Source: Actinomadura barringtoniae
GTDB taxonomy: Bacteria; Actinomycetota; Actinomycetes; Streptosporangiales; Streptosporangiaceae
Direction: 5' to 3'
DNA: 64,000 nucleotides
NCBI RefSeq assembly: GCF_017573505.1
Contig: NZ_JAGEOJ010000007.1
Location: 310,001-374,000, forward strand
Shown: in pieces, positions 36,140 through 45,536 of the stretch
Position numbering within the stretch: position 1 is the stretch's first letter
Layout of the letters: each line of letters begins with the position of its first letter
Program-made: the position numbers and the translations under genes
Notes under the pieces: model-generated
Database searches by the model: none
Told to the model about the DNA's origin: nothing
What the model saw: only the letters and a program-made list of their open reading frames with translations

Positions 36140-37501
36140 TCACCCTCCAGCCGGATGCTCGCCGGTCCCGCCCTGGCGGGTACGGACGGTGCGTACCGAA
36201 CGCGTGTCGAGCGACATCTCGTCGGCCTTGGACACGTTCGACTTCAGCCGTACGGTCCCGGACTCCTCGTCGACGACGTCCACCACGCGGTCCAGCAGGC
36301 CGGAGATCTGGTCGTTCCCCACCTTCTTGGCCAGCGCGACGGCGCGGCCGAGGCGGGCGGTCGCGGTCTCCTCGTCGCCACTGCGGCGCGCCTCCAGGCC
36401 CTCCTGGATCGCGTCGGCGAGCTCGGACTGCCCGGTGTGGTGCGCGACGCGGCCGTTGATGCGGGTGGACTTGGCCTCGTCGTCGGTCCACTCCGCCAGC
36501 ACGTTCCCCGAGGCGAGGACCTGCTCGGCCGGGTCGGAGCCGGAGCCGGGGACGACGAGCTTCACCCACGCGGCGCGCATCTGCCGGCCGACGTCGCCGG
36601 GGTCGACGTCGATGCGCAGGTGGTACTCGCGGTCCTCGGTGCCCCACGCGCCGATCGGGTAGTCGCCGGTCTGCGGGCCGGACGCGATCCGCTTGGCGGA
36701 CAGGTCCTCGACGGTCGGGATCATCTGCTTCACGAACATCAGCCGCGCGTGCTGCGGCGTCCACACGCGCAGCATGACGTCGGCGACCTCCTTGCCCATG
36801 GCCGTCTTGGTCATCTCGAGGAAGTCGCGCTCCAGGTCCTTGGGGTCGGGAACGTCGAGGAACGTCCCCAGCAGCGCCGAGGCGATCTTGCGGAGCTCGG
36901 CGACCTCCCAGTCGGTTCCGACGCCGCGCGCGTCGCAGACGAAGCTGCCCGCGCACTTGGCGAGCGCCGAGTCGAGCTCCTCGTCGCTCTCGTGCTGGTT
37001 CTTGCCGTCGGTCAGCAGGATGGCGTGCCGTACGGCGTCGCGGTGCGCGTCGAACAGCCGGTCGGCGAGGCGCAGCCACGACCCGATCGCGGTGCCGCCC
37101 GCCGCGTCCAGCCGTGCCACCGCCTGCTGCGCGTCGTGGCGGGTGCGGTCGCTCACCTGCACCAGCCGCTCGCCCATCGGGTAGATCATGCGCGGCTGGT
37201 TCGCGCCGGCGACGACCGCGAAGTGCACCCCGTCGCGCAGCACGTTCAGCGCCGCCTTGGCCGCCCGCTTGGCCGCCGCCATCTTCCCGGAGTACGACAT
37301 CGACCCGGAGGTGTCGATGATGATGATCTCCGCCGCCTCCGCCGCCCCGGATCCGGGCATGCCCGGTGAGGCTCCGGCCGTCCCGGTCGCGCCTGTCGCG
37401 CCGGTCGCCTCGACGGTGACGACCGCGTGCATCTCCCTGCCGCCCGCGGGCAGGTAGGGGTTCTGGTCGACTTTGATGGTGAACTCGGGAAGGTCGCTCA
37501 T
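36140..37501 (-). CDS. von Willebrand factor A domain protein
   Basis: 453 residues. After a beta-rich start and a G-A-T repeat (33-48) comes a vWA domain with a complete MIDAS (IIIDTSGSMS at about 60-69, then a Thr in AAGGTAIGSWL and AILLTDGKNQHESD). C-terminal ~200 residues are beta-rich then helical. Cytosolic; probably a metal-dependent adaptor. Its ATG overlaps the PP2C stop (ATGA). No MoxR-type ATPase, the common vWA partner, is in the window. Confidence 0.88.
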   Translation of the reverse strand: MSDLPEFTIKVDQNPYLPAGGREMHAVVTVEATGATGATGTAGASPGMPGSGAAEAAEIIIIDTSGSMSYSGKMAAAKRAAKAALNVLRDGVHFAVVAGANQPRMIYPMGERLVQVSDRTRHDAQQAVARLDAAGGTAIGSWLRLADRLFDAHRDAVRHAILLTDGKNQHESDEELDSALAKCAGSFVCDARGVGTDWEVAELRKIASALLGTFLDVPDPKDLERDFLEMTKTAMGKEVADVMLRVWTPQHARLMFVKQMIPTVEDLSAKRIASGPQTGDYPIGAWGTEDREYHLRIDVDPGDVGRQMRAAWVKLVVPGSGSDPAEQVLASGNVLAEWTDDEAKSTRINGRVAHHTGQSELADAIQEGLEARRSGDEETATARLGRAVALAKKVGNDQISGLLDRVVDVVDEESGTVRLKSNVSKADEMSLDTRSVRTVRTRQGGTGEHPAGG

Positions 37502-38682
37502 CTGCGGTTCTCCCTGGAGTGTTCGGCCGTTGCGTTCGCCTGCGATGAGTCCGTCGGGGGGAACGGGATCAGCGCCACCGTGACGTTGTCGTGCCCGCCG
37601 CCGTCGAGGGCCGCCTGGACCAGGCGGCGCGCGGCGCCGAGCGGATCACCCTCGCCGCTCGCCGCGGCGGTGAGGGCGGGCGGGTCGGGCAGGTAGTTCC
37701 AGAGGCCGTCGCTGCAGGCCAGGACGAGCCCCGGGCCGGCGGGCACGAACGTCCGCACGTGCGCCTCGACATGCCCCGCGTCGGCGCCGAGCCAGCCGGT
37801 CAGCAGGTGGGCGCGCGGGTCGGCCAGCGCCTCGTCCGTGCTCAGCTCCCCCCGCGCGATCTTCTGGACGGCCCACGAGTCGTCCTCGGTCAGCAGCGCC
37901 GACGACCCGTTCGCGAGCCAGTAGGCGCGGCTGTCGCCCACCCACCCGACGGTGACGGTGTCGGCGTCGACGACCAGCGAGACGTACGTGCAGGCGGGGG
38001 AGTTGTGGTCGGCGCCGCCCAGTCCGGCCACCGCGCGTGCGGCACGGCCGGCCGCGGAACGGGTGGCGCTGTCGGCGGGCGCGCCCGCGGTCAACCTGCG
38101 GGCCAGGAACGACACCCCGGTCTCGGCCGCGAGCTGCGCGGCCTCCTCCGATCCGGGCGCGGTGGCCACGCCGTCGCAGACGACCGCGCAGACGACGCGT
38201 CCGGGAAGGCTCACCAGCGCGAGGGCGTCCTCGTTGCGGCTGCGCCGCAGTCCGCGGTCGCTGATCCCGGCGGCCGGGACCCGGTTCCGCTCCCCCTCCA
38301 GCGCGATCTCGATGTGCTCACGCCCGTTCGGCTGCCGCATGCCGCACTGCTCGCAGTAGCCGTCCGGGCTGACCGCCGCCGCGCCGCAGTCGGTGCAGGC
38401 GGGCGCGGCGGCCTTGAACGCGGCGCCTGCGACGACGAGGTCGCTGGGCCGTCCGCATTCCTCGCAGAAGCGGTCGCGCGCCTGGACGAGCTCGCCGCAG
38501 TCCGGGCAGATCGTGGCGCCGTTCCCGCTCACCATGCGAGAGGCGCCTGCGGTGGATGCGGCGTCCGCGGCGCCCGCCGGACGGAACTCGCCGATCGCGC
38601 GCCAGTCATCGTCCGGGCGCCGTGCCTCGCCTGCGCCCGGACGCGGATCGCCTTCTCTGTAGTGGCCGCCGCCCCTGTCCAT
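37498..38682 (-). CDS. zinc-ribbon PP2C-family protein phosphatase
   Basis: 394 residues. Residues 58-120 form a double zinc ribbon (CPDCGELVQARDRFCEECG and CTDCG...YCEQCGMRQ). The PP2C domain keeps its metal and phosphate motifs: GISDRGLRRSRNEDA, VVCDGVA, VGDSRAYWL, CSDGLWNYL and GGHDNVTVALI, so it should be active. It likely opposes the PknG-type kinase encoded just upstream. The start is 2 bp from the pknG stop. Confidence 0.9.
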   Translation of the reverse strand: MDRGGGHYREGDPRPGAGEARRPDDDWRAIGEFRPAGAADAASTAGASRMVSGNGATICPDCGELVQARDRFCEECGRPSDLVVAGAAFKAAAPACTDCGAAAVSPDGYCEQCGMRQPNGREHIEIALEGERNRVPAAGISDRGLRRSRNEDALALVSLPGRVVCAVVCDGVATAPGSEEAAQLAAETGVSFLARRLTAGAPADSATRSAAGRAARAVAGLGGADHNSPACTYVSLVVDADTVTVGWVGDSRAYWLANGSSALLTEDDSWAVQKIARGELSTDEALADPRAHLLTGWLGADAGHVEAHVRTFVPAGPGLVLACSDGLWNYLPDPPALTAAASGEGDPLGAARRLVQAALDGGGHDNVTVALIPFPPTDSSQANATAEHSRENRR

Positions 38683-38684
38683 GA

Positions 38685-41192
38685 TCAGAACAGCGTCCTC
38701 GGTCGTACGGAGTTGGCCCGTTTCACCATCTCGTGGCGGTCGTCGGAACGGTCGGCGAGCCGGGCGAGGAGGCGGTAGGTCGCCTCCAGCTTGCGCCGGA
38801 GCGCGGTCTCGGTGACCGGAGCGCCGAGCAGCGAGACCTGAGGTGCCGCCGCGCCGGGTGGTGCCGTACGCACCCAGGCCAGCGCCGCCTCCAGGACCTC
38901 GGCGGCGAAGCGCGCGTAGCGTTCGGTGTCGAGCCTGAGCGTCTCCAGGCGCTGACCTGCCTCGACCAGCGCGTTCGCGTTCAGCTCGCCCGGACCTCGG
39001 CCTCGTACGACCGTCGCCACGGCGGCCAGTTGCGCGGCCAGGTAGTGGCTGGAGATCGGCGGCACGGAGTCGAGCACCTGCTCGGCGCCCGCCCGGTCAC
39101 CCGCGGCGAGGCGCACTCGGACCAGCCCGAACGCGGCGCTCACGTAGGTCGGGTCGGTGCGCCAGACGATCTCGTAGGAGTGCGCGGCCGCCTCGGCGGC
39201 GCCACGGCACTCGTGCACGAAGGCGAGGGCGAGCTTGGGCGACATCTCCCCCGGCATGAGGTCGTACAGGTCGTCGAAGATCCGGATGGCCTCGTCGAAG
39301 CGGCGGCCGCGCAGGGCCGCGACGCCCCGGTACCAGTCGACACGCCAGTCGTCGGGGTGCTCGGCGGCGATGCCTTCGAGGAGGCGCGCGGCGTCGGACT
39401 GGTCGCCCAGCTCGATCCGTACGCGGGCCAGGGCGAGGCTGACCTCGACGGACGGGACGACCGGGTTGACCAGCGCGACGGCCAGGGCTCCGGGGTCGCG
39501 CGCGGTGAGCCCGGCCAGGAAGCCCGCCGCCGGGTCCGCGTCGTTCACCAGCGGAACGGGCAGAGCCGCGGCCGCCTCGGCCGGGTTCAGGGGAGCCAGG
39601 ACCCGGGTCTTGCCGTTCGATGTTGCGCTGGAGGCGGGTCGTCCTGCGTTGAGGGGAGCGGGAGCGGGGTTTTGGGCGGGTGGGGTGGAGCCGTTGGGGG
39701 CGGGGTCGGAGGGCTCGGTGGCCACGTCGGTGATCTCGGTGCCGGCGGCGTAGCGCTCGGGGCCGAAGAGGGTCGACGGCGCGGGGCGGGGGAGCCCGTC
39801 CTCGGACGAGAGAACCTCGCGCAGGACACCGGTGAGCTGCTCGGCCATCTCCGGCGCGCTCTGGAAGCGCAGCGCGGGGTCGGGGTGGGTGGCGCGGCGC
39901 AGGAGGCGGTAGTACGACTCGTGCTGCTCCAGCAGCGGTACCTCAAGGCGCGGCGGGAGGCTGCGCAGGTGGCGGCCGGTGTAGCCGCGGAACGGGAAGC
40001 TCAGCACGGCGAGCGTACGGCCGACCGTGTAGAGGTCGGAGGTGACCGACGGGCCGCGGTCGGCGATCTCGGGGGCCTGGTAGCCGGGCGTTCCGAAGAT
40101 CGGGCTGTTGGCGTCGAACGCGCGGCGGACGCCACCGAGGTCGATGAGCTTCAGCTGCTCCTCGGACTGGATGGCGTTGTCGGGCTTGAAGTCGCAGTAG
40201 AGCAGCCCCACGCCGTGCAGGTAGCCGAGGGCGCGCAGCACCTCCAGGCCGTACGCGATGACCTGGCCGAGGGGCAGCGAGCCTTCCTCGCCGGCCTCCT
40301 TGCGGCGCAGCAGGAGGATGTCCTTGAGCGACTGGCCGCCGACGTACTCCATGACGATGTAGCCGGTGCCGCCGTGCTGCACGAAGTTGTAGATCTTGAC
40401 GATGTTGGGGTGCTCGACCTCGGCCAGGAACGCGCGTTCGGCGGTCGCGGCGGCGAGCGAGTCGGCGTCGCCGGTGTCCAGCAGGCCCTTCAGCACCACC
40501 CAGCGGTCGCTGACGTTGTGGTCGCGGGCCAGGTAGATCCAGCCGAGCCCGCCGTGCGCCAGGCAGCCCAGCACCTCGTACTGGCCGCCGATCAGCTCGC
40601 CCTTCTGGAGCTTGGGCGTGAACGAGAAGCGGTTGCCGCAGCTGCGGCAGAAGCCCTCCGTACGGCCGGGACGGCCCTCGCGGCTGCGGCCGACCGGCTC
40701 GTCGCAGCGGCTGCAGTAGCGGCGGTTCTCCGGCACCTCGGGCCGTTCCATGATCGCCGAGGCGGGGTCGCGGTAGGGCACGGGCGGGACGTCGACGAGC
40801 CCGGCGCCGAGCATGCCCCGGCGTGCGGCGCCGGTCGAGCCCGTTCCGTACGTTCGCCAGGAACCGCGCGAGGCGGTGCGGCCCGAGCCCGAGCTGCCGC
40901 CGGAAGGCTGCGAGCCCGCTGAGCCCGCCGATCCGCCCGTTCCCCCGGACTCAGGTGACGGGATCACCGAGCCTGCGGCCACCGAGTAGGGCTTGGCGGG
41001 AACGGCGGACGCGATCGTCGGCGGGGCCGGGTGCGGCACGCCCCCAGCGCCCGCGGCTCCGTTGGCGACGGAGGGCTGGACGGTGGTGGGCGGCGCGGGC
41101 TCGTGCGCGACGGGCGGGGCCATGCCGCAGAGATCGCAGAAGCCGTCCGCCTGGACGGTGCCCGTGCAGCCGGGCTGGGTGCATGGCGTCAT
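38685..41192 (-). CDS. pknG: serine/threonine-protein kinase PknG
   Basis: 835 residues. An extra N-terminal zinc ribbon (CTQPGC...FCDLCGM), a Gly/Ser/Pro linker, then the PknG rubredoxin-like site (Cys 160, 163, 182, 185), a kinase domain (Gly loop CLAHGGLGWIY, Lys235, catalytic loop YCDFKPDN with Asp334, LIDLGGVRR in place of DFG) and C-terminal TPR repeats. PknG controls 2-oxoglutarate metabolism through FHA proteins and responds to GlnH/GlnX. The start overlaps the previous stop (TGATG). Confidence 0.95.
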   Translation of the reverse strand: MTPCTQPGCTGTVQADGFCDLCGMAPPVAHEPAPPTTVQPSVANGAAGAGGVPHPAPPTIASAVPAKPYSVAAGSVIPSPESGGTGGSAGSAGSQPSGGSSGSGRTASRGSWRTYGTGSTGAARRGMLGAGLVDVPPVPYRDPASAIMERPEVPENRRYCSRCDEPVGRSREGRPGRTEGFCRSCGNRFSFTPKLQKGELIGGQYEVLGCLAHGGLGWIYLARDHNVSDRWVVLKGLLDTGDADSLAAATAERAFLAEVEHPNIVKIYNFVQHGGTGYIVMEYVGGQSLKDILLLRRKEAGEEGSLPLGQVIAYGLEVLRALGYLHGVGLLYCDFKPDNAIQSEEQLKLIDLGGVRRAFDANSPIFGTPGYQAPEIADRGPSVTSDLYTVGRTLAVLSFPFRGYTGRHLRSLPPRLEVPLLEQHESYYRLLRRATHPDPALRFQSAPEMAEQLTGVLREVLSSEDGLPRPAPSTLFGPERYAAGTEITDVATEPSDPAPNGSTPPAQNPAPAPLNAGRPASSATSNGKTRVLAPLNPAEAAAALPVPLVNDADPAAGFLAGLTARDPGALAVALVNPVVPSVEVSLALARVRIELGDQSDAARLLEGIAAEHPDDWRVDWYRGVAALRGRRFDEAIRIFDDLYDLMPGEMSPKLALAFVHECRGAAEAAAHSYEIVWRTDPTYVSAAFGLVRVRLAAGDRAGAEQVLDSVPPISSHYLAAQLAAVATVVRGRGPGELNANALVEAGQRLETLRLDTERYARFAAEVLEAALAWVRTAPPGAAAPQVSLLGAPVTETALRRKLEATYRLLARLADRSDDRHEMVKRANSVRPRTLF

Positions 41193-42439
41193 CAAGCCCT
41201 CCGCGTCTCCTTCTCGCACGCCCTGAGCGCGCGCTGGTACTCCGCCACCGCGGCGGTGGCCCTGCGCAGATCGCAGGGCGCCGTCCACAGCAGCTCGCGA
41301 GCCTCCCCGTGGAGCCGGGTCAGCAGTTCGTCCTCGGCGAATCCGAGCCGTCCGGCCTTCGCCCGGTAAGCCTCCAGACGGCCGCGCAGCTCCCCTCTGC
41401 GGTCGAGCAGCCCGGTACTGAGACGCACGCTGTGGCCGGCCTGTTCCAGTGCCTGCGCGGCGGCGCGGTCGAGCTCCTCGGTGTGGCGGGCCAGCTCGGA
41501 CCAGCGGCACTCCTCGCGGAGCGCGTCGAGCGCGGCGAGGCGTTCGCGCAGGGCGGTCCCCTGCGCGGGCGGCTCCGGCACGGTCGCGTTCTCGATCTTC
41601 ACGAGCGCGGTCTCACGGGCATCGCGCGCCTCTCGTTCGACGGCCTCGACACGTTCAATCGTCGCCCGCAGACCGGCCGCGCGCTGGGGAAACCCGTCAC
41701 GCAGGCCGGCCAGTTCGGCGAACTCGGCGCGCAGGCCGTCCAGGGCGGCGCGCACCCGGTCCAGGCGCGAGGTGTCGGGCCGGCCGTCGCGGACGAGCGA
41801 CAGCGGGTCGGTGCGGACGAGCCGGCCGAGGGCGGTGAGCTCGCGGCCGAGCCGGTCGAGCTCGGGGTGCCGGACGTCATCGAGCGACTGGCCGATCCTG
41901 GCCGTCTCGCGCCAGCTCTCCTCCGCCGCCTCCAGCGGAACGAGCAGGGCGCTCCACGCGGCGTCGGCCGCCGCGATCACGTCGGCGGCCCTGTCGTACG
42001 CCGTGGACATCATGTCGACGGCCTCGTCGAGCGTCGCCCGTTCCTTGGCCGGGCCGAGCAGCGTCCGCTTCTCCAGCGGGACCTCGCCGCCGGGCAGCTC
42101 CACCGACGGACCCGTGAGCAACCAGGTGAGCCGGCGCAGCGCGTCATGATCGGCACGCCGTCCGATGCGTTCACGCTGCTGCGCCGCCGCGTCCAGGACC
42201 CGCTGGTAGGCGTCGAAGAGCCGCCACAGCAGGGCGATGCGCGTCTGCGCCTCGTCCCAGCGGCGCCAGGTGTCCCCGGCCAGGCGGGCGCCGTGCAGCA
42301 GCCGGTAACCGTGATGACTGTCGAGATCGAGAAGGGACGTGGAGATCCGCTGCTGCTCCTCGCGCAGCCCGACGAGGGCGTGGTCGACCCCTTCACGACT
42401 CATGGGCGCGGCCGCCGCCCCAGGCCCGCTCTCATTCAC
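41192..42439 (-). CDS. helical hypothetical protein, first gene of the pknG operon
   Basis: 415 residues, almost entirely alpha-helical and rich in Arg/Glu/Ala/Leu; heptad-like stretches at about 180-300. No membrane segment or known domain. Translationally coupled to pknG (TGATG). Start chosen at GTG 42439 where protein-like composition begins; the 65 upstream codons read as noise. A scaffold or regulatory partner of PknG is inferred from position alone. Confidence 0.7.
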   Translation of the reverse strand: MNESGPGAAAAPMSREGVDHALVGLREEQQRISTSLLDLDSHHGYRLLHGARLAGDTWRRWDEAQTRIALLWRLFDAYQRVLDAAAQQRERIGRRADHDALRRLTWLLTGPSVELPGGEVPLEKRTLLGPAKERATLDEAVDMMSTAYDRAADVIAAADAAWSALLVPLEAAEESWRETARIGQSLDDVRHPELDRLGRELTALGRLVRTDPLSLVRDGRPDTSRLDRVRAALDGLRAEFAELAGLRDGFPQRAAGLRATIERVEAVEREARDARETALVKIENATVPEPPAQGTALRERLAALDALREECRWSELARHTEELDRAAAQALEQAGHSVRLSTGLLDRRGELRGRLEAYRAKAGRLGFAEDELLTRLHGEARELLWTAPCDLRRATAAVAEYQRALRACEKETRRA

Positions 42440-42508
42440 CTTGACCCCGCGTTCGGTGCCTTCCTTGCGTTTCCGTCCCCGTATCCCTGTAGACGTCCAC
42501 CTGTCCCC

Positions 42509-42545
42509 GTAAGGCGTATAAGGCGCGTTTGGCGTCGTAAGGCGT
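42509..42545. repeat. four ~9-bp repeats upstream of the pknG operon
   Basis: CGTAAGGCG, TATAAGGCG, CGTTTGGCG, TCGTAAGGCG in series, 70-106 bp before the first start codon. A regulator-binding array is possible. The rest of the 452-bp divergent gap has GTTCCG...CGGAAC (about 42670-42690) and no further gene. Confidence 0.6.
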
Positions 42546-42891
42546 CGTTGCCAGAGCGGCCTGGAAGCTCCGGCCACACCAGGTTCGGGCACACCCTTTC
42601 CGAATAGTGTGATCGGTGACACTTTTCTGGACAAGCGCCCGTTGTACGAGGATGAGGCCCCTGTTCCGAACGTGAAACGGAACCGCTACTGTGATTCGCC
42701 CTCCTCGCCCCGGAATGCCCCTTCGCGCTGGGTAGTTGAGGGGATCATCACGCCGCGTCTCCTTGTGCTGCGGGAACGACCTGGTGTGGGGTGACGTTTG
42801 CGCATAGTGAGACGCATCAGTGACGTCGAAACCGATCGAGAGGGAGTTGAGAGTCCGCAGTGTCGGACCCCAGTCATAGACCCGGTGCATC

Positions 42892-44454
42892 GTGCTGACC
42901 GCCGCACTCGGCGTCCTCGCCGTCCTGTTGCTGACGGCGGCCACCGGATACTTCGTCGCTCAGGAATTCGCGTTCGTCGCCGCCGACCGGCTGCGGCTCA
43001 AGCAGGCCGCCGAGCAGGGTGACCCCGGGGCCGCCCGGGCCCTCAAGGTCATCGGCCGCCTCTCGTTCATGCTCTCGGGCGCCCAGCTGGGCATCACGAT
43101 GACGACCCTGGTCGTGGGCTTCATCGCCAAGCCCGCCCTCGCCGAGCTGATCGAGCCGCTGCTGGACCTGGCCCGCGTCCCGTCCGGCGCGGTCGACGCG
43201 ATCGCGCTCGCCACCGGGTTCGTGCTGGCCACGCTGATCCAGATGCTGCTGGGCGAGCTGTTCCCCAAGAACCTCGCGCTCGCCCGTGCCGAGTCGCTGG
43301 CTCGCTGGCTGGCCCGGTCCACGCTGATCTACCTGACGGTCGCCGGGCCGCTGGTCCGGATGTTCGACCGTACGGCCGAACGCCTGCTGCGGCTGGTCGG
43401 CGTCGAGCCGGTCGAGGAGCTGCACAGCGGCGCCACGCTGGAGGAGCTCGCCGAGATCATCGGCCGTTCGCAGCGCGAGGGCCACCTGCCCGCCGACCTG
43501 TCCGGGCTGCTGGAACGCGCCCTGTCGTTCGGCGACCTCACCGCCGACGAGGTCATGGTCCCGCGCCCGCAGGTCGACGCCCTGCCCGCCGACGCGACCG
43601 TGGCCGAGCTGATCGAGCTGATCCGCGACACCGGCCACACCGCCTACCCCGTGTACGGCACCGAGGTCGACGACATCGTCGGCGTCGCCGGGGTGCGCGA
43701 GGTCGCCGACGACACTGTCGACCCCACGACCCCGATCGGCCGACTGGCCCGCCCGGCCCTGCTGGTCCCCGGCAGCCAGCCGCTGTACGGGGTGATCGAG
43801 CACATGCGCGACTCCGGCGAGGAGTTCGCGTGCGTGGTCGACGAGTACGGCGGCCTGGCCGGCATCCTCACCTTCGAGGACATCGCCGAGGAACTCGTCG
43901 GCGAGATCACCGACGAGACCGACGCCCGCGACGCCGCCCCGTGCACCGAGGCCGACGGCTCCTGGCTGGTCGACGCCGGCATGCGCATCGACGAGATCGC
44001 CCGCATGACCCGCCTCGACCTCCCCGAGAGCGACGCCTACGACACCCTCGGCGGCCTGGTCATGGCAGAGCTCCGCCGCCTTCCCTCCCCCGGCGACCGC
44101 GTCGTCGTGGACCTCGACGCCGACGCCGCCGCGGCCGGCCGGGTCGAGCTGGAGGTCGTCACCGTCGTCCGCCGCGTCGCCCACCAGGTCCGCCTGCGCC
44201 CCCTGACGAACGAGGAGCAACCCGTCCTCCCCGCCTGCGATCCCATCGAAGGCGCACCCGTCCCCATCGACGGCGCACCCGTCCCCGCCTCACCTGTGGG
44301 GATCGGGGCGACGGTCGCCGAGACGCTGCCTCCGGCTGTGCCGATCGCTTCGCCGCCGCCTGACTCGGCGGTGGCGCCGGGGCCGGTGACCGCGCTCAAC
44401 GCCGCACCCCTGGTCTCCGAGGCCGATGGTCAGGAGGCGTCGTGGACCCGTTGA
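42892..44454 (+). CDS. CNNM/CorC-type membrane protein (hemolysin family)
   Basis: 520 residues: DUF21/CNNM membrane domain (1-200, starting LTAALGVLAVLLLTAATGYF), two CBS domains (210-335; MVPRPQVDALPADATV, CVVDEYGGLAGILTFEDI), a CorC/HlyC domain and a Pro/Val tail with a repeated G-A-P-V-P. These proteins transport or sense Mg2+ and other divalent cations. Start GTG 42892 is the only good one, though no clear Shine-Dalgarno is seen. Overlaps the next gene by 13 bp. Confidence 0.9.
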   Translation: MLTAALGVLAVLLLTAATGYFVAQEFAFVAADRLRLKQAAEQGDPGAARALKVIGRLSFMLSGAQLGITMTTLVVGFIAKPALAELIEPLLDLARVPSGAVDAIALATGFVLATLIQMLLGELFPKNLALARAESLARWLARSTLIYLTVAGPLVRMFDRTAERLLRLVGVEPVEELHSGATLEELAEIIGRSQREGHLPADLSGLLERALSFGDLTADEVMVPRPQVDALPADATVAELIELIRDTGHTAYPVYGTEVDDIVGVAGVREVADDTVDPTTPIGRLARPALLVPGSQPLYGVIEHMRDSGEEFACVVDEYGGLAGILTFEDIAEELVGEITDETDARDAAPCTEADGSWLVDAGMRIDEIARMTRLDLPESDAYDTLGGLVMAELRRLPSPGDRVVVDLDADAAAAGRVELEVVTVVRRVAHQVRLRPLTNEEQPVLPACDPIEGAPVPIDGAPVPASPVGIGATVAETLPPAVPIASPPPDSAVAPGPVTALNAAPLVSEADGQEASWTR

Positions 44455-45458
44455 CCTCGCTGCTGATCACCGTTCTGCTGCTGATCGGGAACGGGTTCTT
44501 CGTCGCCGCGGAGTTCGCGCTGGTGGCGGCCAACCGTCCCCAGCTCGAACGGACCGCGGCCCGTGGCAGCCGCGCCGCCGGGGCGGCCGTGTCCGGGATC
44601 CGGGAACTGTCCCTGATGCTGGCCGGCGCGCAGTTCGGCATCACCATGTGCTCGCTGGGCCTGGCCATCGTGACCGAGCCCGCGTTCGAGCACTTCATGG
44701 AGCCGCCCCTGCACGCCGTCGGCGTTCCGGAGGCGGGCACCAAGGCCATCGCGCTCGCCACCGCGCTGGCGGTCATCACGTTCCTCCACATGGTCGTGGG
44801 GGAGATGGCGCCCAAGTCGTGGGCGATCGCGCATCCCGAACGGTCCGCGATGATCCTCGCGCTGCCGTTCCGGGCGTTCGCGAAGGTCTCCCGCCCAGTT
44901 CTGGCGTTCCTGAACGGCACCACCAACGGCCTGCTGAGGCTCATAAGGGTCACCCCGCGCGACGAGCTCGACAGCCATGCCGACGCGCAGCGCCTCACCC
45001 ACCTGCTGGGCGAGTCGCGGCGCCTCGGCCTCATCGACCGCCGCGACCACGAGCTGCTCGGCCGCGCGATCTCGGCCCGCGAGATCACCGTCGACCACCT
45101 GGTCGTTCCGGCGGCCCGCGTCACCGTCATCGACGCGGACGCCACGGCCGCGCAGGTCCGCCGTACCGCCAACGCGCGCGGCCACAGCCGCCTGGTCGTC
45201 CGCGACCCGGGCGGCGCGGTCGTCGGCATCGTGCACGTGCGCGCGGCCATCACGGCGCCGGACGCCACCCGCAGCGCCGCCGACCTGGCCACCCCGGCGC
45301 CCGCGCTCACGTCCGGCACCACCGTTCTGGACGCGGTCACCCGGCTCCGCCGCGACCGCGCCCAGCTGGCCGTGGTGACGGGTCCGAACGCCGAGTTCAG
45401 CGGGATCGTGACGCTCGACGACCTGCTCGCGGAGCTGCTCGCCACCAACCCCCACTAA
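44442..45458 (+). CDS. CNNM/CorC-type membrane protein, short paralogue
   Basis: 338 residues: DUF21 membrane domain (LLIGNGFFVAAEFALVAANR) and a CBS pair, ending at IVTLDDLLAELL, so the CorC/HlyC domain of the upstream paralogue is absent. Tandem long/short pairs are common in actinobacteria and probably form a heteromer. GTG 44442 follows AGGAGG inside the previous gene, showing translational coupling. Confidence 0.9.
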   Translation: MDPLTSLLITVLLLIGNGFFVAAEFALVAANRPQLERTAARGSRAAGAAVSGIRELSLMLAGAQFGITMCSLGLAIVTEPAFEHFMEPPLHAVGVPEAGTKAIALATALAVITFLHMVVGEMAPKSWAIAHPERSAMILALPFRAFAKVSRPVLAFLNGTTNGLLRLIRVTPRDELDSHADAQRLTHLLGESRRLGLIDRRDHELLGRAISAREITVDHLVVPAARVTVIDADATAAQVRRTANARGHSRLVVRDPGGAVVGIVHVRAAITAPDATRSAADLATPAPALTSGTTVLDAVTRLRRDRAQLAVVTGPNAEFSGIVTLDDLLAELLATNPH

Positions 45459-45536
45459 ATGCGGCCCTGTCGCGCCTGCGGCGGGTGCGTTGTTGTCGAG
45501 ATGCTGCAATCCGATCTCTGAGTCATCGTTGGCTTT

